Shown one piece after another: positions 16,343-25,642 of a DNA stretch of 39,807 nucleotides. A program made the position numbers and the translations under genes. The DNA comes from Candidatus Poribacteria bacterium (GTDB taxonomy: Bacteria; Poribacteria; WGA-4E; WGA-3G). The stretch covers positions 1 to 39,807 of the forward strand of contig PYJD01000038.1 of NCBI GenBank assembly GCA_003635315.1, in the 5' to 3' direction. The first letter of the stretch is position 1, and every line of letters starts with the position of its first letter. The notes beneath the pieces were generated by a model. The model was not told where the DNA came from, searched no databases, and worked only from the letters and a program-made list of their open reading frames with translations.

Positions 16343-17404
16343 ATGAAACCACTTCTAATTGTCGATTCCATATCAAAACAATTTCAAACAACACCTGTGG
16401 TAAGGAATGTCAGTTTTGAAGTATTCCCAGGTGAGATATTCGCACTATTAGGGGCAAGCGGATGCGGAAAAACAACGACATTACGATTGATTGCTGGATT
16501 TGAAAAAGCGGATTCCGGTGTTGTTACAATGAACGAACGCATCCTTGAGGACAAGCAGATCTTAGTTCCACCAGAATCAAGAGAAATAGGGTTTGTTTTT
16601 CAGGATTATGCACTCTTTCCAGATAAATCTGTTATTGATAATGCCGCCTTCGGTCTTAGTAGAAAAATAAAAAAAAATAAAAGATATAAGATTGCTACAG
16701 ATATTCTTGAACGGGTAGGAATTGAACATTTAAAATCACGTATGCCACATCATCTTTCTGGTGGGGAGCAACAACGAGTCGCATTAGCAAGATCATTAGT
16801 CACTCAACCCAAATTAATCCTATTAGATGAACCGTTTTCAAATCTTGATGCAGGACTCAGACAATCAACAAGGGAGGAAGTTAAAGAACTATTAAAAGCA
16901 CTCAATATAAGTGTTGTATTGGTGACACATGACCAGGAAGAAGCATTAAGTTTCGCAGAACGGGTAGCAGTGATGCATGACGGTATTATCGAGCAAATTG
17001 GCACACCTGAAGAAGTATACAGAAAACCCAAAACCGTATATGTGGCGAATTTTTTAGGGAAGACGAACATTATTGAGACAAGGATTGAAAATGGTCTGGC
17101 TGAAACACCCATCGGTATAATTAAAGTGGATTATCAAGATACCCCACAAGCAATCCTTTCAATCCGTCCAGAACATATCAAAATCAATAAGGTGGATACA
17201 AAATTAGAAGATAAAATACTGGCAGAGAATAAGATACAAGGACATATATCAGCATGTGAATTTAAGGGACATGATTTCACTTATCAAGTTGAGATTGATG
17301 GAAAAACATTCTTTATCCAAACTGACTATCAACGTCATTTTCAGGTGGGAGATACTGTTACTTTACAACCTGTTGATGCGGTAGTAATTGAAAAGGATAT
17401 GTAA
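16343..17404 (+). CDS. ABC transporter ATP-binding protein (FbpC/PotA-like)
   Basis: A 353-residue importer-type ATPase with one nucleotide-binding domain and a C-terminal TOBE-type region (from about residue 270). Walker A is GASGCGKTT (37-45), followed by the Q-loop FVFQDYALFP, signature LSGGEQQR, Walker B LILLDEP, and H-loop VTHDQEEAL. Sequence and length fit the iron(III)/spermidine/sulfate-type importers. No permease or binding-protein gene is nearby, so it must pair with partners encoded elsewhere. The ATG has no obvious Shine-Dalgarno. The stop codon overlaps the start of a family A repeat end (17404). Confidence 0.9.
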   Translation: MKPLLIVDSISKQFQTTPVVRNVSFEVFPGEIFALLGASGCGKTTTLRLIAGFEKADSGVVTMNERILEDKQILVPPESREIGFVFQDYALFPDKSVIDNAAFGLSRKIKKNKRYKIATDILERVGIEHLKSRMPHHLSGGEQQRVALARSLVTQPKLILLDEPFSNLDAGLRQSTREEVKELLKALNISVVLVTHDQEEALSFAERVAVMHDGIIEQIGTPEEVYRKPKTVYVANFLGKTNIIETRIENGLAETPIGIIKVDYQDTPQAILSIRPEHIKINKVDTKLEDKILAENKIQGHISACEFKGHDFTYQVEIDGKTFFIQTDYQRHFQVGDTVTLQPVDAVVIEKDM

Positions 17405-17475
17405 TACCATTTCTAAGCATTATTGTTAAATATAAGCCTAATCCCCCAAACCCGGTAGGACCGATGTTGTGAAGA
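17404..17475. repeat. Solo family A left end with CCCGGTAGGACCG core
   Basis: TACCATTTCT preceded by TAA is followed by AACCCGGTAGGACCGATG, a segment matching (with changes) the interior of the family A element at 10350. No right end is found before the next gene, so this is a truncated copy. Confidence 0.5.
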
Positions 17476-17513
17476 CAGAATTTTCTTAGCTCAAACTGAT
17501 CTCATATACATTA

Positions 17514-19628
17514 TTAATCTTCCTCTTCTCTATCTATCAAAGAAATTATCTCTTTCAATCCGTTATCCATCCTTTGAAATGCACCCGCTAAACGGTCAAC
17601 GGCATCTCTTACCTGAGCATCATCCCCTTGTTCAATTGCATCTACGATACCTGGAAAAACTACAGCAGCATAACCTGTATTCAATCCTGGGGCGTATATT
17701 AAATGCTTAAACCATGGACGTAAAGGTAATCCTTCTGTATCTGTCAACAGACGTTCTAATTGAAATATACGTCGATTGACTTCTGCAATATCACCTTGTT
17801 CACCAATTTCAATATATTCTTTTAGTTTTCTATTCAGCACAGTAGCTGAATGTTCCCAATCAATAAGAAAATTACGAAGTTCTTGTATATCGAGTAATGA
17901 ACCATTTTTCAGAATTTCTAACTCAGACAGTAATTCCTCAGCATATAACCTATAATCTAATGGCAAAATGTCAGCATTCGCAAGTCGTAATGCCATTATT
18001 CCCCATATATGTGCCATCGCTACTTGGTACTGATAGGTCGGATCCCCAAAATGTTCCATCCAATATAAGTTATCTTGCATCGCATGATATACACCATACG
18101 GACCATCGAACCCCATACTCACTGCCGGTATACCAACGTGACCTACAAACGGTGAATGATCTGATCCACTTCCGAGGTTTCCAACCTTCGGTTGTTTATT
18201 CTTGTGTCCATTATTCCAGACATTATATACCGACTTCAATGTTCTGGGATCTATCACTTCTTGAGCAACATCACGTACCAATTGCTTCAGTGTTGGGATA
18301 GCACTTGCATAGAATTTAGGTCCTGTTGCTGATATATCAACATTTAAATATGCAACTGCTTTTTCTTCTAATTCCTTCTTCAGATGTTCAACCCATTCAG
18401 TTGAACCAAGGATACCGAACTCCTCTGCATCCCAAGACGCAAAAACTATTGTCCGCTTGGGTCGAATATCCTGTTGAGCTAATTTACCAAAAGATCTTGC
18501 AATTTCAAGAAGGGATGTAGTTCCACTATTTGGATCGGCTGCCCCATAAACCCAAGCATCATGGTGATTACCTAATATCACCCATTCATCTGGATATACT
18601 GATCCTTCTAATATAGCAATGACATTGAATATCTTACGTATCTTGTGTTCACATTTTACCTTCATATGAACCGTTGCGGGTCCAGGTCCAATATGATATG
18701 CAAATGGTAAACCACCTTGCCAACTCGGTGGTACATTTGGACCACTTAATGCCTCCAATAAAGGTTTGGCATCCTTGTATGCAATCGGTATTACCGGTAT
18801 TTTTGGTAGATCTGTCGCATTTTCTATTTCAATCCTATCAGCATCTTCTGTTGCTGCCCAGCCTGGTGTCAATGGATCACTTGCATGTTGAAATATATAC
18901 TTAACAGTACCACGTTGTATTGCATCCGATGATCGCCACGGTCCACGTGGATAGACATCCCCACGCATATAACCATCATCTGCTGGATCAGAGTATAGGA
19001 TCAGACCTGCTGCTCCATTATCACCTGCCAATTTTGCTTTTACGCCACGATAACTCCCACCATATCGGGCAATACAGATTTTACCTTCAACAGAAATACC
19101 AAAGTTTCGCAATGTCTGATAATCTTGAGGTAATCCTTTATTCACATAAACTAACTCCGCAGTGACATCTCCATCAGGAGAATAGGCATTGTATCCAGGA
19201 ACGATATCTGATCGAAAAGAATCTTTATCCCATTGCCATCCAGTTTCTTTATTCGCTGCGATACTTTCTACAGGTGAAACAAGCTCTACGAGTATTTCAA
19301 GTGGATGGGGTAAATATACTTGATATTCATAAATCTTAACCTGCAACCCATAACTCTCATATTGTTCCTTGAGATAGTTTGCCACCTTCATACTATTCTC
19401 AGTTCCTGCAAGGTGTGGTTCTTCGGTCAATCTGCGTAAATTCTTACGACAAGATTCTATAGATACCAAGTCTATAAAGCTTATCTCTGTTTCCTTTTGA
19501 AGGGATGAGTTTTCTGACGTAAACCCTCGGATATCCGATTCAGAATATCCAGAAGGTAATGAAACCAACAGAATAAGAAATATGTTTATGAATATATAGG
19601 GAAGATTATTTATGATCTTGAATTTCAT
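17514..19628 (-). CDS. M28 family metallopeptidase (glutamate carboxypeptidase II/PSMA-like)
   Basis: A 704-residue exported peptidase. Residues 1-30 form a signal peptide. A protease-associated (PA) domain spans about 125-290 (ICIARYGG and GAAGLILYSDP). The di-zinc M28B catalytic domain contains NHHDAWVYGAADPNSG (His and bridging Asp ligands), SWDAEEFGILGSTEW (catalytic Glu and ligand), NVDISATGP (Asp ligand) and GPYGVYHAMQD (His ligand). A C-terminal helical transferrin-receptor-like dimerisation domain completes the PSMA architecture and the length is normal. All metal and catalytic residues expected for the family are present. Likely role: removal of amino acids, often acidic ones, from peptides outside the cytoplasm. 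Confidence 0.92.
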   Translation of the reverse strand: MKFKIINNLPYIFINIFLILLVSLPSGYSESDIRGFTSENSSLQKETEISFIDLVSIESCRKNLRRLTEEPHLAGTENSMKVANYLKEQYESYGLQVKIYEYQVYLPHPLEILVELVSPVESIAANKETGWQWDKDSFRSDIVPGYNAYSPDGDVTAELVYVNKGLPQDYQTLRNFGISVEGKICIARYGGSYRGVKAKLAGDNGAAGLILYSDPADDGYMRGDVYPRGPWRSSDAIQRGTVKYIFQHASDPLTPGWAATEDADRIEIENATDLPKIPVIPIAYKDAKPLLEALSGPNVPPSWQGGLPFAYHIGPGPATVHMKVKCEHKIRKIFNVIAILEGSVYPDEWVILGNHHDAWVYGAADPNSGTTSLLEIARSFGKLAQQDIRPKRTIVFASWDAEEFGILGSTEWVEHLKKELEEKAVAYLNVDISATGPKFYASAIPTLKQLVRDVAQEVIDPRTLKSVYNVWNNGHKNKQPKVGNLGSGSDHSPFVGHVGIPAVSMGFDGPYGVYHAMQDNLYWMEHFGDPTYQYQVAMAHIWGIMALRLANADILPLDYRLYAEELLSELEILKNGSLLDIQELRNFLIDWEHSATVLNRKLKEYIEIGEQGDIAEVNRRIFQLERLLTDTEGLPLRPWFKHLIYAPGLNTGYAAVVFPGIVDAIEQGDDAQVRDAVDRLAGAFQRMDNGLKEIISLIDREEED

Positions 19629-19872
19629 TTTGGATTTACTGTATTACCTTATTTTATTTCCAAAATCATACCATAGATATTGATTATTTACATTACAATT
19701 CACACCAGTATGTGGTAACATTATCACATAGAAAGTATACAAAATTGTGTATAGATTAATTGAATATCTTTCATGTAAAAGAGTAATCTATACGCTGACT
19801 TTGATTACACAATACGCAGAATGATCTACAATTTAGATTTGGAATTAGAGATAAATTTGGATAGGTAATATA

Positions 19873-20565
19873 ATGGAAGCCAAAATACTTATCGTCGAAG
19901 ATGAACGTGATATCGTTGATTTGTTAAGGTATAACCTAAAACAAGAGAATTTCAAAGTCGATGTTGTACGTAACGGAGCGGATGTTCTACCACGTGCTGT
20001 TGATAACCCACCAGATCTCATTCTGTTAGATCTAATGCTTCCAGAAGTTGATGGATTAATAGTATGTCGTCTCCTAAAAAACGACCCGCGTACTAAGAAA
20101 ATACCAATCGTCATGCTAACAGCAAAGGCTGATGAACAAGACCGTGTTACAGGTCTTGAATTAGGAGCAGATGATTATATTACTAAACCTTTTAGTCCAC
20201 GGGAAGTTATCCTACGCATCAATGCAGTTTTACGAAGACTCAATGCTGGAAACGATGATGAAGATGAAAATCAAATTGAAACCCACGGTGTCGTAATAGA
20301 CCTTAATCGACATCAAGTCCTGACAGATACAGGAGCAATTGATCTGACTGCAACAGAATTTAAACTTATCACTCTCTTCGCTAAATCTCCCGGTCGTGTC
20401 TTTAATCGTGATATACTGATGGATGTGATCTGGGAACAGGAATACTACGGAATCGACAGAACTGTTGATACACACGTTAGTAGACTCCGAAGAAAATTGG
20501 GAAAATTAGGAAAACATATTGAGACTGTCTACGGTGTTGGATACCGACTCAAAGAAGAAAAATAA
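19873..20565 (+). CDS. PhoB/OmpR-family response regulator
   Basis: A 230-residue two-component regulator. Receiver domain: acidic pocket E9-D10, phosphoacceptor D53 (LILLDLMLP), T83 and K105 (ITKPFSP). Winged-helix DNA-binding domain from about residue 130 (LTATEFKLI, then RTVDTHVSRLRRKLG, and the terminal GVGYRLKEE). The order and spacing are those of PhoB-type activators. No histidine kinase lies beside it, so its partner is elsewhere. A GGATAGG stretch upstream could act as a weak Shine-Dalgarno. Confidence 0.93.
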   Translation: MEAKILIVEDERDIVDLLRYNLKQENFKVDVVRNGADVLPRAVDNPPDLILLDLMLPEVDGLIVCRLLKNDPRTKKIPIVMLTAKADEQDRVTGLELGADDYITKPFSPREVILRINAVLRRLNAGNDDEDENQIETHGVVIDLNRHQVLTDTGAIDLTATEFKLITLFAKSPGRVFNRDILMDVIWEQEYYGIDRTVDTHVSRLRRKLGKLGKHIETVYGVGYRLKEEK

Positions 20566-20596
20566 TATATAGGTATGTATGGGATATAATGGTGAT

Positions 20597-20615
20597 TGAC
20601 ACACTTCGTGTGTCA
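20597..20615. terminator. Perfect hairpin between regulator and SDR genes
   Basis: TGACACAC and GTGTGTCA pair perfectly around TTC. There is no T-run after it, so it may be an RNA processing or protein-binding site rather than a classical terminator. The arms TGACACA/TGTGTCA recur at 22422-22438. Confidence 0.4.
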
Positions 20616-20657
20616 TCCCAAATTAGAGCAGGTTATCTATAGATACGGAGTAATTTT

Positions 20658-21428
20658 ATGATTTTAGGTCTTACAGATAAAGTTGTTGTGATTACAGGTG
20701 CAAGTCGCGGAATAGGTAGATCCATAGCATTTGCTTTTGCTGAAGAGGAAGCAAAACTCAGTATTTGTGGTAGAGATCCAGATACACTCCAAGCAGTTAC
20801 AGATGAACTGAAACCTTTCAAGAGGGGTGTATTCTCAAAACCGACTGACGTAACAGATAATGAACAAGTTGAAGCATTTATATCAGAAACACTTGATCAT
20901 TATGGACGAATCGATATCGTTGTAAACAATGTAGGTGGTAGTCGGTGGACTCCTTTAGAGGAGATTTCCGATGAAGAATGGCACGAAATACTTGATCTAA
21001 ATTTAGTATCCGCTACCCGTGTAAACCGTTTGGTAATTCCTGTGATGAAGAAACAGGGAAGTGGTGCCATTATTATGATTACATCGATTTATGGTAGAGA
21101 GGGTGGAGGACACATTACATACAACGCTGCAAAAGCTGCAGAAATCAGTATGACGAAGTCATTGGCTAAAGAACTCGCACCTGATAATATCCGTGTTAAT
21201 AGTATCGCTCCTGGATCCATTCTATTTCCTGGGGGTGGATGGGATCGTCGAATGAAGGCAGATCCTGAAGCCATGAAAGCATTCGTAGAAAGTGAAATGC
21301 CACTTGGACGGTTCGGTAAACCAGAAGAAATTGCCAATGTCGCTTTGTTCCTTGCTTCAGAAAAAGCAAGCCTTGTTACAGGCGCATGTATAAATGTGGA
21401 TGGCTGCCAATCCCGTTCAAACATATAG
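20658..21428 (+). CDS. Short-chain dehydrogenase/reductase
   Basis: A 256-residue classical SDR. The cofactor motif TGASRGIG is at residues 14-21, then NNVGG in the fourth-strand region, catalytic Ser in MITSIYG and the YNAAK motif (Tyr and Lys of the catalytic tetrad). The C-terminal substrate loop includes GSILFPGGGWDRRM and the usual VTGACINVDG end. Length is standard. GGAG seven bases upstream fixes the start. Resembles 3-oxoacyl-ACP reductase-like and sugar/alcohol dehydrogenase members; the substrate cannot be assigned. Confidence 0.92.
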   Translation: MILGLTDKVVVITGASRGIGRSIAFAFAEEEAKLSICGRDPDTLQAVTDELKPFKRGVFSKPTDVTDNEQVEAFISETLDHYGRIDIVVNNVGGSRWTPLEEISDEEWHEILDLNLVSATRVNRLVIPVMKKQGSGAIIMITSIYGREGGGHITYNAAKAAEISMTKSLAKELAPDNIRVNSIAPGSILFPGGGWDRRMKADPEAMKAFVESEMPLGRFGKPEEIANVALFLASEKASLVTGACINVDGCQSRSNI

Positions 21429-21476
21429 CTTAATTCCAAAAGTGCTATCGTTCATTCTAAGCCAATTCACATATCT

Positions 21477-21573
21477 ATGCCTTGGATTCACAGTTTTATG
21501 ACGAATTCATGGGAATACTTGGTGATTACATTTATAGCATTCATACCGTTGATATTGATGTTTAACATTGCTT
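21477..21573 (+). pseudogene. Possible small membrane protein truncated by a family A element
   Basis: The frame from ATG 21477 encodes MPWIHSFMTNSWEYL and a hydrophobic helix (ITFIAFIPLILMFNIA). It then runs into the left end of the short mobile element at 21574, which supplies the rest of the frame. This looks like a single-helix protein whose 3' part was replaced by the insertion. No Shine-Dalgarno is seen. Confidence 0.25.
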
Positions 21574-21662
21574 ATACCATTTCTAATTCAAAAAATCACT
21601 TTTTTGTAGCACAAACTTTCAGTTTGTGTCTTCTCTGTTTCATTCCTAACAACAGGAACATT
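21574..21662. mobile_element. Family A element, right end lost
   Basis: The left end TACCATTTCT is preceded by TTA. The interior has GTAGCACAAACT with partner arm AGTTTGTGT (about 21607-21629). A recognisable right end is missing, so the right boundary is approximate. Confidence 0.55.
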
Positions 21663-21889
21663 CATGGAGTAATTAACTGAGGGTGTTGCTTAGATCATTA
21701 CTGAAATACAGTTTATATAAAGCGACATATTGAAACGTAGTCTTTAATGAAAATACCAATATTCTGTAGTGGGAACTTCCAACTGACGTCATTAAGAAGC
21801 ACAAACTTGAAGTTAATTACACAAGACAGCAACTCAGGATATAGTTGTAAAAATAAATTGAAGAAAAATAAATAATCATACATCACATA

Positions 21890-22107
21890 TTTGTAGCACA
21901 TTCTGTTAGATTGTGCTCGTGTTTGTAGCACATTCTGTTAGATTGTGTCCGTGTTTGTAGCACATTCTGTTAGATTGTGCTCGTGTTTGTAGCATATTCT
22001 GTTAGATTGTGCTCGTGTTTGTAGCATATTCTGTTAGATTGTGCTCGTGTTTGTAGCATATTCTGTTAGATTGTGTCCGTGTTTGTAGCACATTCTGTTA
22101 GATTGTG
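21890..22107. repeat. Seven-copy tandem array, exact 32-bp period, hairpin units
   Basis: Units begin at 21890, 21922, 21954, 21986, 22018, 22050 and 22082. Each starts TTTGTAGCA(C/T)ATTCTG, continues TTAGATTGTG, and ends CTCGTG or TCCGTG. GCACATTCT and AGATTGTGC pair as 9-bp arms (one mismatch) around GTT. Variation is limited to C/T in the arm and to the CTCG/TCCG link. Beyond the last unit, the GCAGAG-CCTTTAACAGATGTG segment and a CGCTATAA end match the family B element at 10422, which has two units. Confidence 0.9.
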
Positions 22108-22213
22108 AATGCAGAGTTCCTTTAACAGATGTGTTTCAATTAATTGTTAAGTTCGCTATAAGAACTAAGGCATCCATTAAGAGAACTAATTAAATATAAA
22201 ATAAGAGAAATAA

Positions 22214-22387
22214 ATGATGACTAACTACAAAAACGATCCTAAATACAAAAAAAACTTTATGTCGGAATTCCTACTTTATTATACTGGTTGGAATTGTCAA
22301 AATTCGCAAAGACTACAAAAACACAAAATCACACTTTTTGCAAATTCTTATAAAGTCAATTCAAAGGGGAGTGAAGTCAGTCTATGA
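22214..22387 (+). CDS. Doubtful 57-residue ORF
   Basis: The frame starts MMTNYKNDPKYKKNF and has a mid part LLYYTGWNCQN. It is lysine- and asparagine-rich, with no family and a weak AAGAG-like upstream sequence. It lies between a repeat array and a palindromic site in an otherwise empty stretch. May be chance. Confidence 0.2.
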   Translation: MMTNYKNDPKYKKNFMSEFLLYYTGWNCQNSQRLQKHKITLFANSYKVNSKGSEVSL

Positions 22388-22421
22388 CAGAGGTTAGAGG
22401 GGTAATTTACACCAATTTCAA

Positions 22422-22462
22422 TGACACACAATGTGTCAAAAAGTGTAACTTTTTACACTTTT
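22422..22462. promoter_or_regulatory. Two adjacent perfect inverted repeats
   Basis: TGACACA/CAA/TGTGTCA (22422-22438) is followed immediately by AAAAGTGTAA/CTTT/TTACACTTTT (22439-22462, a 10-bp stem). Either operator sites or a terminator-like structure is possible. The first palindrome shares its arms with the hairpin at 20597. Confidence 0.4.
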
Positions 22463-22975
22463 CCGACGAATTGAAATAGTCAACATTTTCACGATTTATC
22501 ATCAAGCTATTTAGGATTAAAGGTCTGTTTTTCCACCCTATTAAGTTGTCGTATATTAGGATTAAACGGTAAATTAACCACTAATAATTCTAATCCAATT
22601 TTTAAATGAAAATGTTTCTTTATATTGACATATCCTTTAGGTTGTGCAGTATGAGATGAAATCAAAATAAACCTGAATACTTATAGTTGGAATTACACTT
22701 TAAAAACATCCAACATTGTAAACGGGATTTCCTTGCAATACAGACCTATGTATGGTATTATGTTGAAATACAGAATGGAATACTAGAATAATAAAAGGTA
22801 TATCATAAATTTCCTGAGTTCTGGAATCTATATAGGATTGTTGACCATTAACGGTTTAAGATATATCAGTTCAATAACATCTATCACCGATATCCACCCC
22901 GCAGATATCAAAAGGTTTTTTTAAGATAGGTTGTGCGGGTCATTTTAGGAGAAGCATTCTATTGGAATGTAAACA
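22463..22975. other. Long leader region upstream of the DUF1501 gene
   Basis: No gene is seen. A promoter-like pair TTGCAA (22733-22738), 17 bases, TATTAT (22756-22761) would give a leader of about 210 bases. AGGAG at 22947-22951 is too far from the start codon to be its Shine-Dalgarno. No known riboswitch is recognised. Confidence 0.4.
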
Positions 22976-22981
22976 TTGATT

Positions 22982-24286
22982 ATGAGATCAGAAATATGGG
23001 TACCAGAATACGATACTCCTGAATTATGGCATAAAGAAATATCACGCAGAGGCTTCTTTAAATACGGAATAGGGAGTTTTTTGGGACTTGTTGCTATGCA
23101 ACATTTTGGAAGTTCTGCATCACAACTTGATCAAGTTATTCCACGAGCAAAACATTGCATCGTCATGTTTATGAGTGGTGGACCAAGCCAATTAGACACC
23201 TTCGATCCAAAACAACCATCCGTTGAAAATAGTGGTCCCTTCCTACCAATTCCTACAAGTGTGAAAGGCATTGAAGTATCACAGCATTTACCACAAGTTG
23301 CTGAACAGGCACATCATCTATCCATTATACGTTCCATGGTTACCCGGGAAGGAAACCATGAACGGGCACGTTATCTACTTCATACCGGCTATGCGCCAGG
23401 TGGGGCTGTAAGACACCCAACTTTTGGTTCACTCACTTCATACTATCTTGAAGACAGTGAGACCAAGTTGCCAAGTTGTGTAAACATCAATTCTCCAACC
23501 TACTCTGGTGGATTTCTCGGTGCAACACACGATCCATTTCTCGTTAACAACCCAATGGAAAAAATTGATGATCTGGAATATCCTGAACTCATGGATACAA
23601 ACCGTTTTCGACAACGGCTAAAAATGTTGAATAATCTTGAAAAGGATTTTATTACAAAACGGTCTGGTTTAGGAACAGAAGCACACGAAGCCATATATAA
23701 AAAGGCTGATGAACTCATTAATTCACCAAAGATAAAAGCTTTTGATCTGAACGAAGAACCAACTGAGATTAAAAAGGCTTACGGCATGAATAGATTTGGA
23801 CAAGGATGTCTTATGGCAAGACGACTTGTTGAATCAGGTGTTAAATTCGTTGAAATTACTCTGGATGGATGGGATACACACGAAAATAACTTTGAGAGAA
23901 CAAAAGAACTTCTTGAAGTAGTTGATCCAGCCTATGCTATGCTCATAAAAGAGTTAAGTGAAAGAGATCTACTGGATGAGACCGTCGTATTGTGGTTAGG
24001 TGAATTTGGACGCACACCTAAGATTAATCAGAATGATGGTAGAGACCATCATCCGAACGGATGGTCTGCTGTTATCGCTGGGGGCGGAACTCGAGGTGGT
24101 CAAGTAATTGGTAGTACAAACGAAGATGGAACAGAAGTCGTAGCCGGGGCAACTGGTGTACAAGACCTATTCGCTTCACTCTGTTTTGCACTTGGTATCA
24201 ATTACAATGAAGAGAATATGTCTCGTTCTGGTCGACCCATTCGGGTTGTCGATGATGGATCTGTCATTGAAGAACTGTTTGTTTAG
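22982..24286 (+). CDS. DUF1501 domain protein, Tat-exported
   Basis: About 434 residues. The N-terminus has a twin-arginine motif (SRRGFFK) followed by a hydrophobic stretch (GSFLGLVAM), so export of a folded protein by Tat is likely. The DUF1501 core, distantly related to the alkaline phosphatase/sulfatase superfamily, shows MFMSGGPSQLDTFDPK, RYLLHTGY, EITLDGWDTHENN, VVLWLGEFGRTP and GRDHHPNGW, the conserved Asp/His-rich segments that could bind metal. DUF1501 genes are abundant in Planctomycetes and Poribacteria and often stand beside DUF1800 or DUF1549 genes, which are not present here. The start could be TTG 22976 or ATG 22982; neither has a good Shine-Dalgarno. Confidence 0.88.
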   Translation: MRSEIWVPEYDTPELWHKEISRRGFFKYGIGSFLGLVAMQHFGSSASQLDQVIPRAKHCIVMFMSGGPSQLDTFDPKQPSVENSGPFLPIPTSVKGIEVSQHLPQVAEQAHHLSIIRSMVTREGNHERARYLLHTGYAPGGAVRHPTFGSLTSYYLEDSETKLPSCVNINSPTYSGGFLGATHDPFLVNNPMEKIDDLEYPELMDTNRFRQRLKMLNNLEKDFITKRSGLGTEAHEAIYKKADELINSPKIKAFDLNEEPTEIKKAYGMNRFGQGCLMARRLVESGVKFVEITLDGWDTHENNFERTKELLEVVDPAYAMLIKELSERDLLDETVVLWLGEFGRTPKINQNDGRDHHPNGWSAVIAGGGTRGGQVIGSTNEDGTEVVAGATGVQDLFASLCFALGINYNEENMSRSGRPIRVVDDGSVIEELFV

Positions 24287-24349
24287 TGACTAAATTGAGA
24301 ATATCTCTATAGGATAGTATCCATTACACATCCCATAAAACTACAATAG

Positions 24350-24913
24350 ATGCGAATTATCGCTGGGAAATATAAAGGCAGACGACTAACTTCACCAAAA
24401 GGAATGAATGTCAGACCCACGTCAGACAGAGTTAAAGAATCCGTATTTAGTATTATACAAAAGCACATAGTTGATGCTAATTTTCTTGACCTCTGCTCAG
24501 GAACTGGCAATATTGGAATTGAAGCACTGAGTCGAGGAGCGAAACAAGTAACTTTTTTAGATCGTAATCCTGTTAGTCTAAAACTTCTTAGACAGAATCT
24601 GAAAATCTGTGGAATTGAATTATATGACACACAGGTTAAAGTGATTGCTAAAGATCTATACAAAGGTATTAAGACTTTACAGAATCAATTAGAGACATTT
24701 GAATTGATCTATTTTGATCCACCGTATGATGCTGACATATACAATCAATGTCTCACACAAATATCTGATACAAAACTTCTTAATGAAGCTGGAATACTCT
24801 TAATTGAACACCATAAGAAAACTATACTACCGACAGAAATTGGTTTACTTACCCACGAAGAGCAAAGGCAGTATGGAGACACATGTGTAAGTTTATTCCG
24901 CTCTATTGAATAA
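24350..24913 (+). CDS. rsmD: 16S rRNA (guanine(966)-N(2))-methyltransferase
   Basis: A 187-residue SAM-dependent methyltransferase that modifies G966 of 16S rRNA. The N-terminal MRIIAGKYKGRRL and RPTSDRVKESVFS segments are RsmD signatures. The SAM-binding motif is LDLCSGTGNIGIEALSRGA, and the catalytic DPPY tetrad is in LIYFDPPYDA. The length is normal for the family. It starts 63 bp after the DUF1501 gene on the same strand with no clear Shine-Dalgarno. In many bacteria rsmD is beside coaD; no such gene follows here. Confidence 0.92.
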   Translation: MRIIAGKYKGRRLTSPKGMNVRPTSDRVKESVFSIIQKHIVDANFLDLCSGTGNIGIEALSRGAKQVTFLDRNPVSLKLLRQNLKICGIELYDTQVKVIAKDLYKGIKTLQNQLETFELIYFDPPYDADIYNQCLTQISDTKLLNEAGILLIEHHKKTILPTEIGLLTHEEQRQYGDTCVSLFRSIE

Positions 24914-25479
24914 GTATGAAATTCTGAGTTCAATTCATAGATTAATTAGGTTAGTTCAAAATCTATAATACATCACATAAATTTTTGGTAATTCCTCTTT
25001 TAAATGAGTAAAAACACAGGGCTTCACTTATCCTATGTTGATGTAGATACAAAGACTACCTACTTGTTCCTATGGTTAGAGAATCTATCATAGCATATAC
25101 ATTTTAAGAACTCAGATTATCGATCGAAATTTAAAAGCATAAGTCAAAATAACATAAGATATTCTTCAAAGGGGAACAGTTTTACATTAAACTAAAAGGG
25201 TAGATTATCTACTTCTATTTCTGAGCTAACATAAGCTTCTTTTCTTCACATTCTATGTATGTATTGTTTTTAGTAGTGAATAATAACATGACATTATTCA
25301 CTTCATATCCAATCTAACAATACATAGACTGTTGTTCAGATTTATATGTTCCATTAGCAAGATATACTGGATTGTATCTATTTTATACAGATATATTCAT
25401 AGTGTGCTAATGTAATCATGAATATCCCTTCTCATGTACTCCACAGAAACATAATGTAGATAGTATACTCTTTGATGTT
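24914..25479. other. Intergenic stretch with nothing recognised
   Basis: About 570 bp of AT-rich DNA between rsmD and a short mobile element. No open frame with coding character, RNA gene or strong hairpin was found by eye. Confidence 0.5.
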
Positions 25480-25593
25480 ATACCATTTCCTATATATCAC
25501 GACTCTCTTTTGTAGCATAAACTTTTAGTTTGTGCCACACAACACTTCATTTATAGCAATTGCTAATGGAACATAAATTAATAGAAATGGTAT
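25480..25593. mobile_element. Short TNA-duplicating element, family A copy 3
   Basis: Ends TACCATTTCC (from 25481) and AGAAATGGTA (to 25592) are flanked on both sides by the direct triplet TTA. The interior has the GTAGCATAAACT...AGTTTGTGC hairpin at about 25513-25535. Near-identical in layout to the copy at 5248. It lies 50 bp upstream of the GH36 gene. Confidence 0.8.
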
Positions 25594-25642
25594 TACCAAC
25601 ATTGAAGATTATCGTCTTTAAGGGAACATAAGGAACGAGTGC

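Noticed and set aside
17897..18904. Plus-strand open frames opposite the M28 peptidase
   Set aside because: They are antisense shadows of a gene with complete catalytic motifs, His-rich and low in protein character.
21890..22107. CRISPR array
   Set aside because: The period is exactly 32 bp and the whole unit is conserved, so there are no unique spacers. No cas genes are in the window. It is a tandem hairpin repeat.
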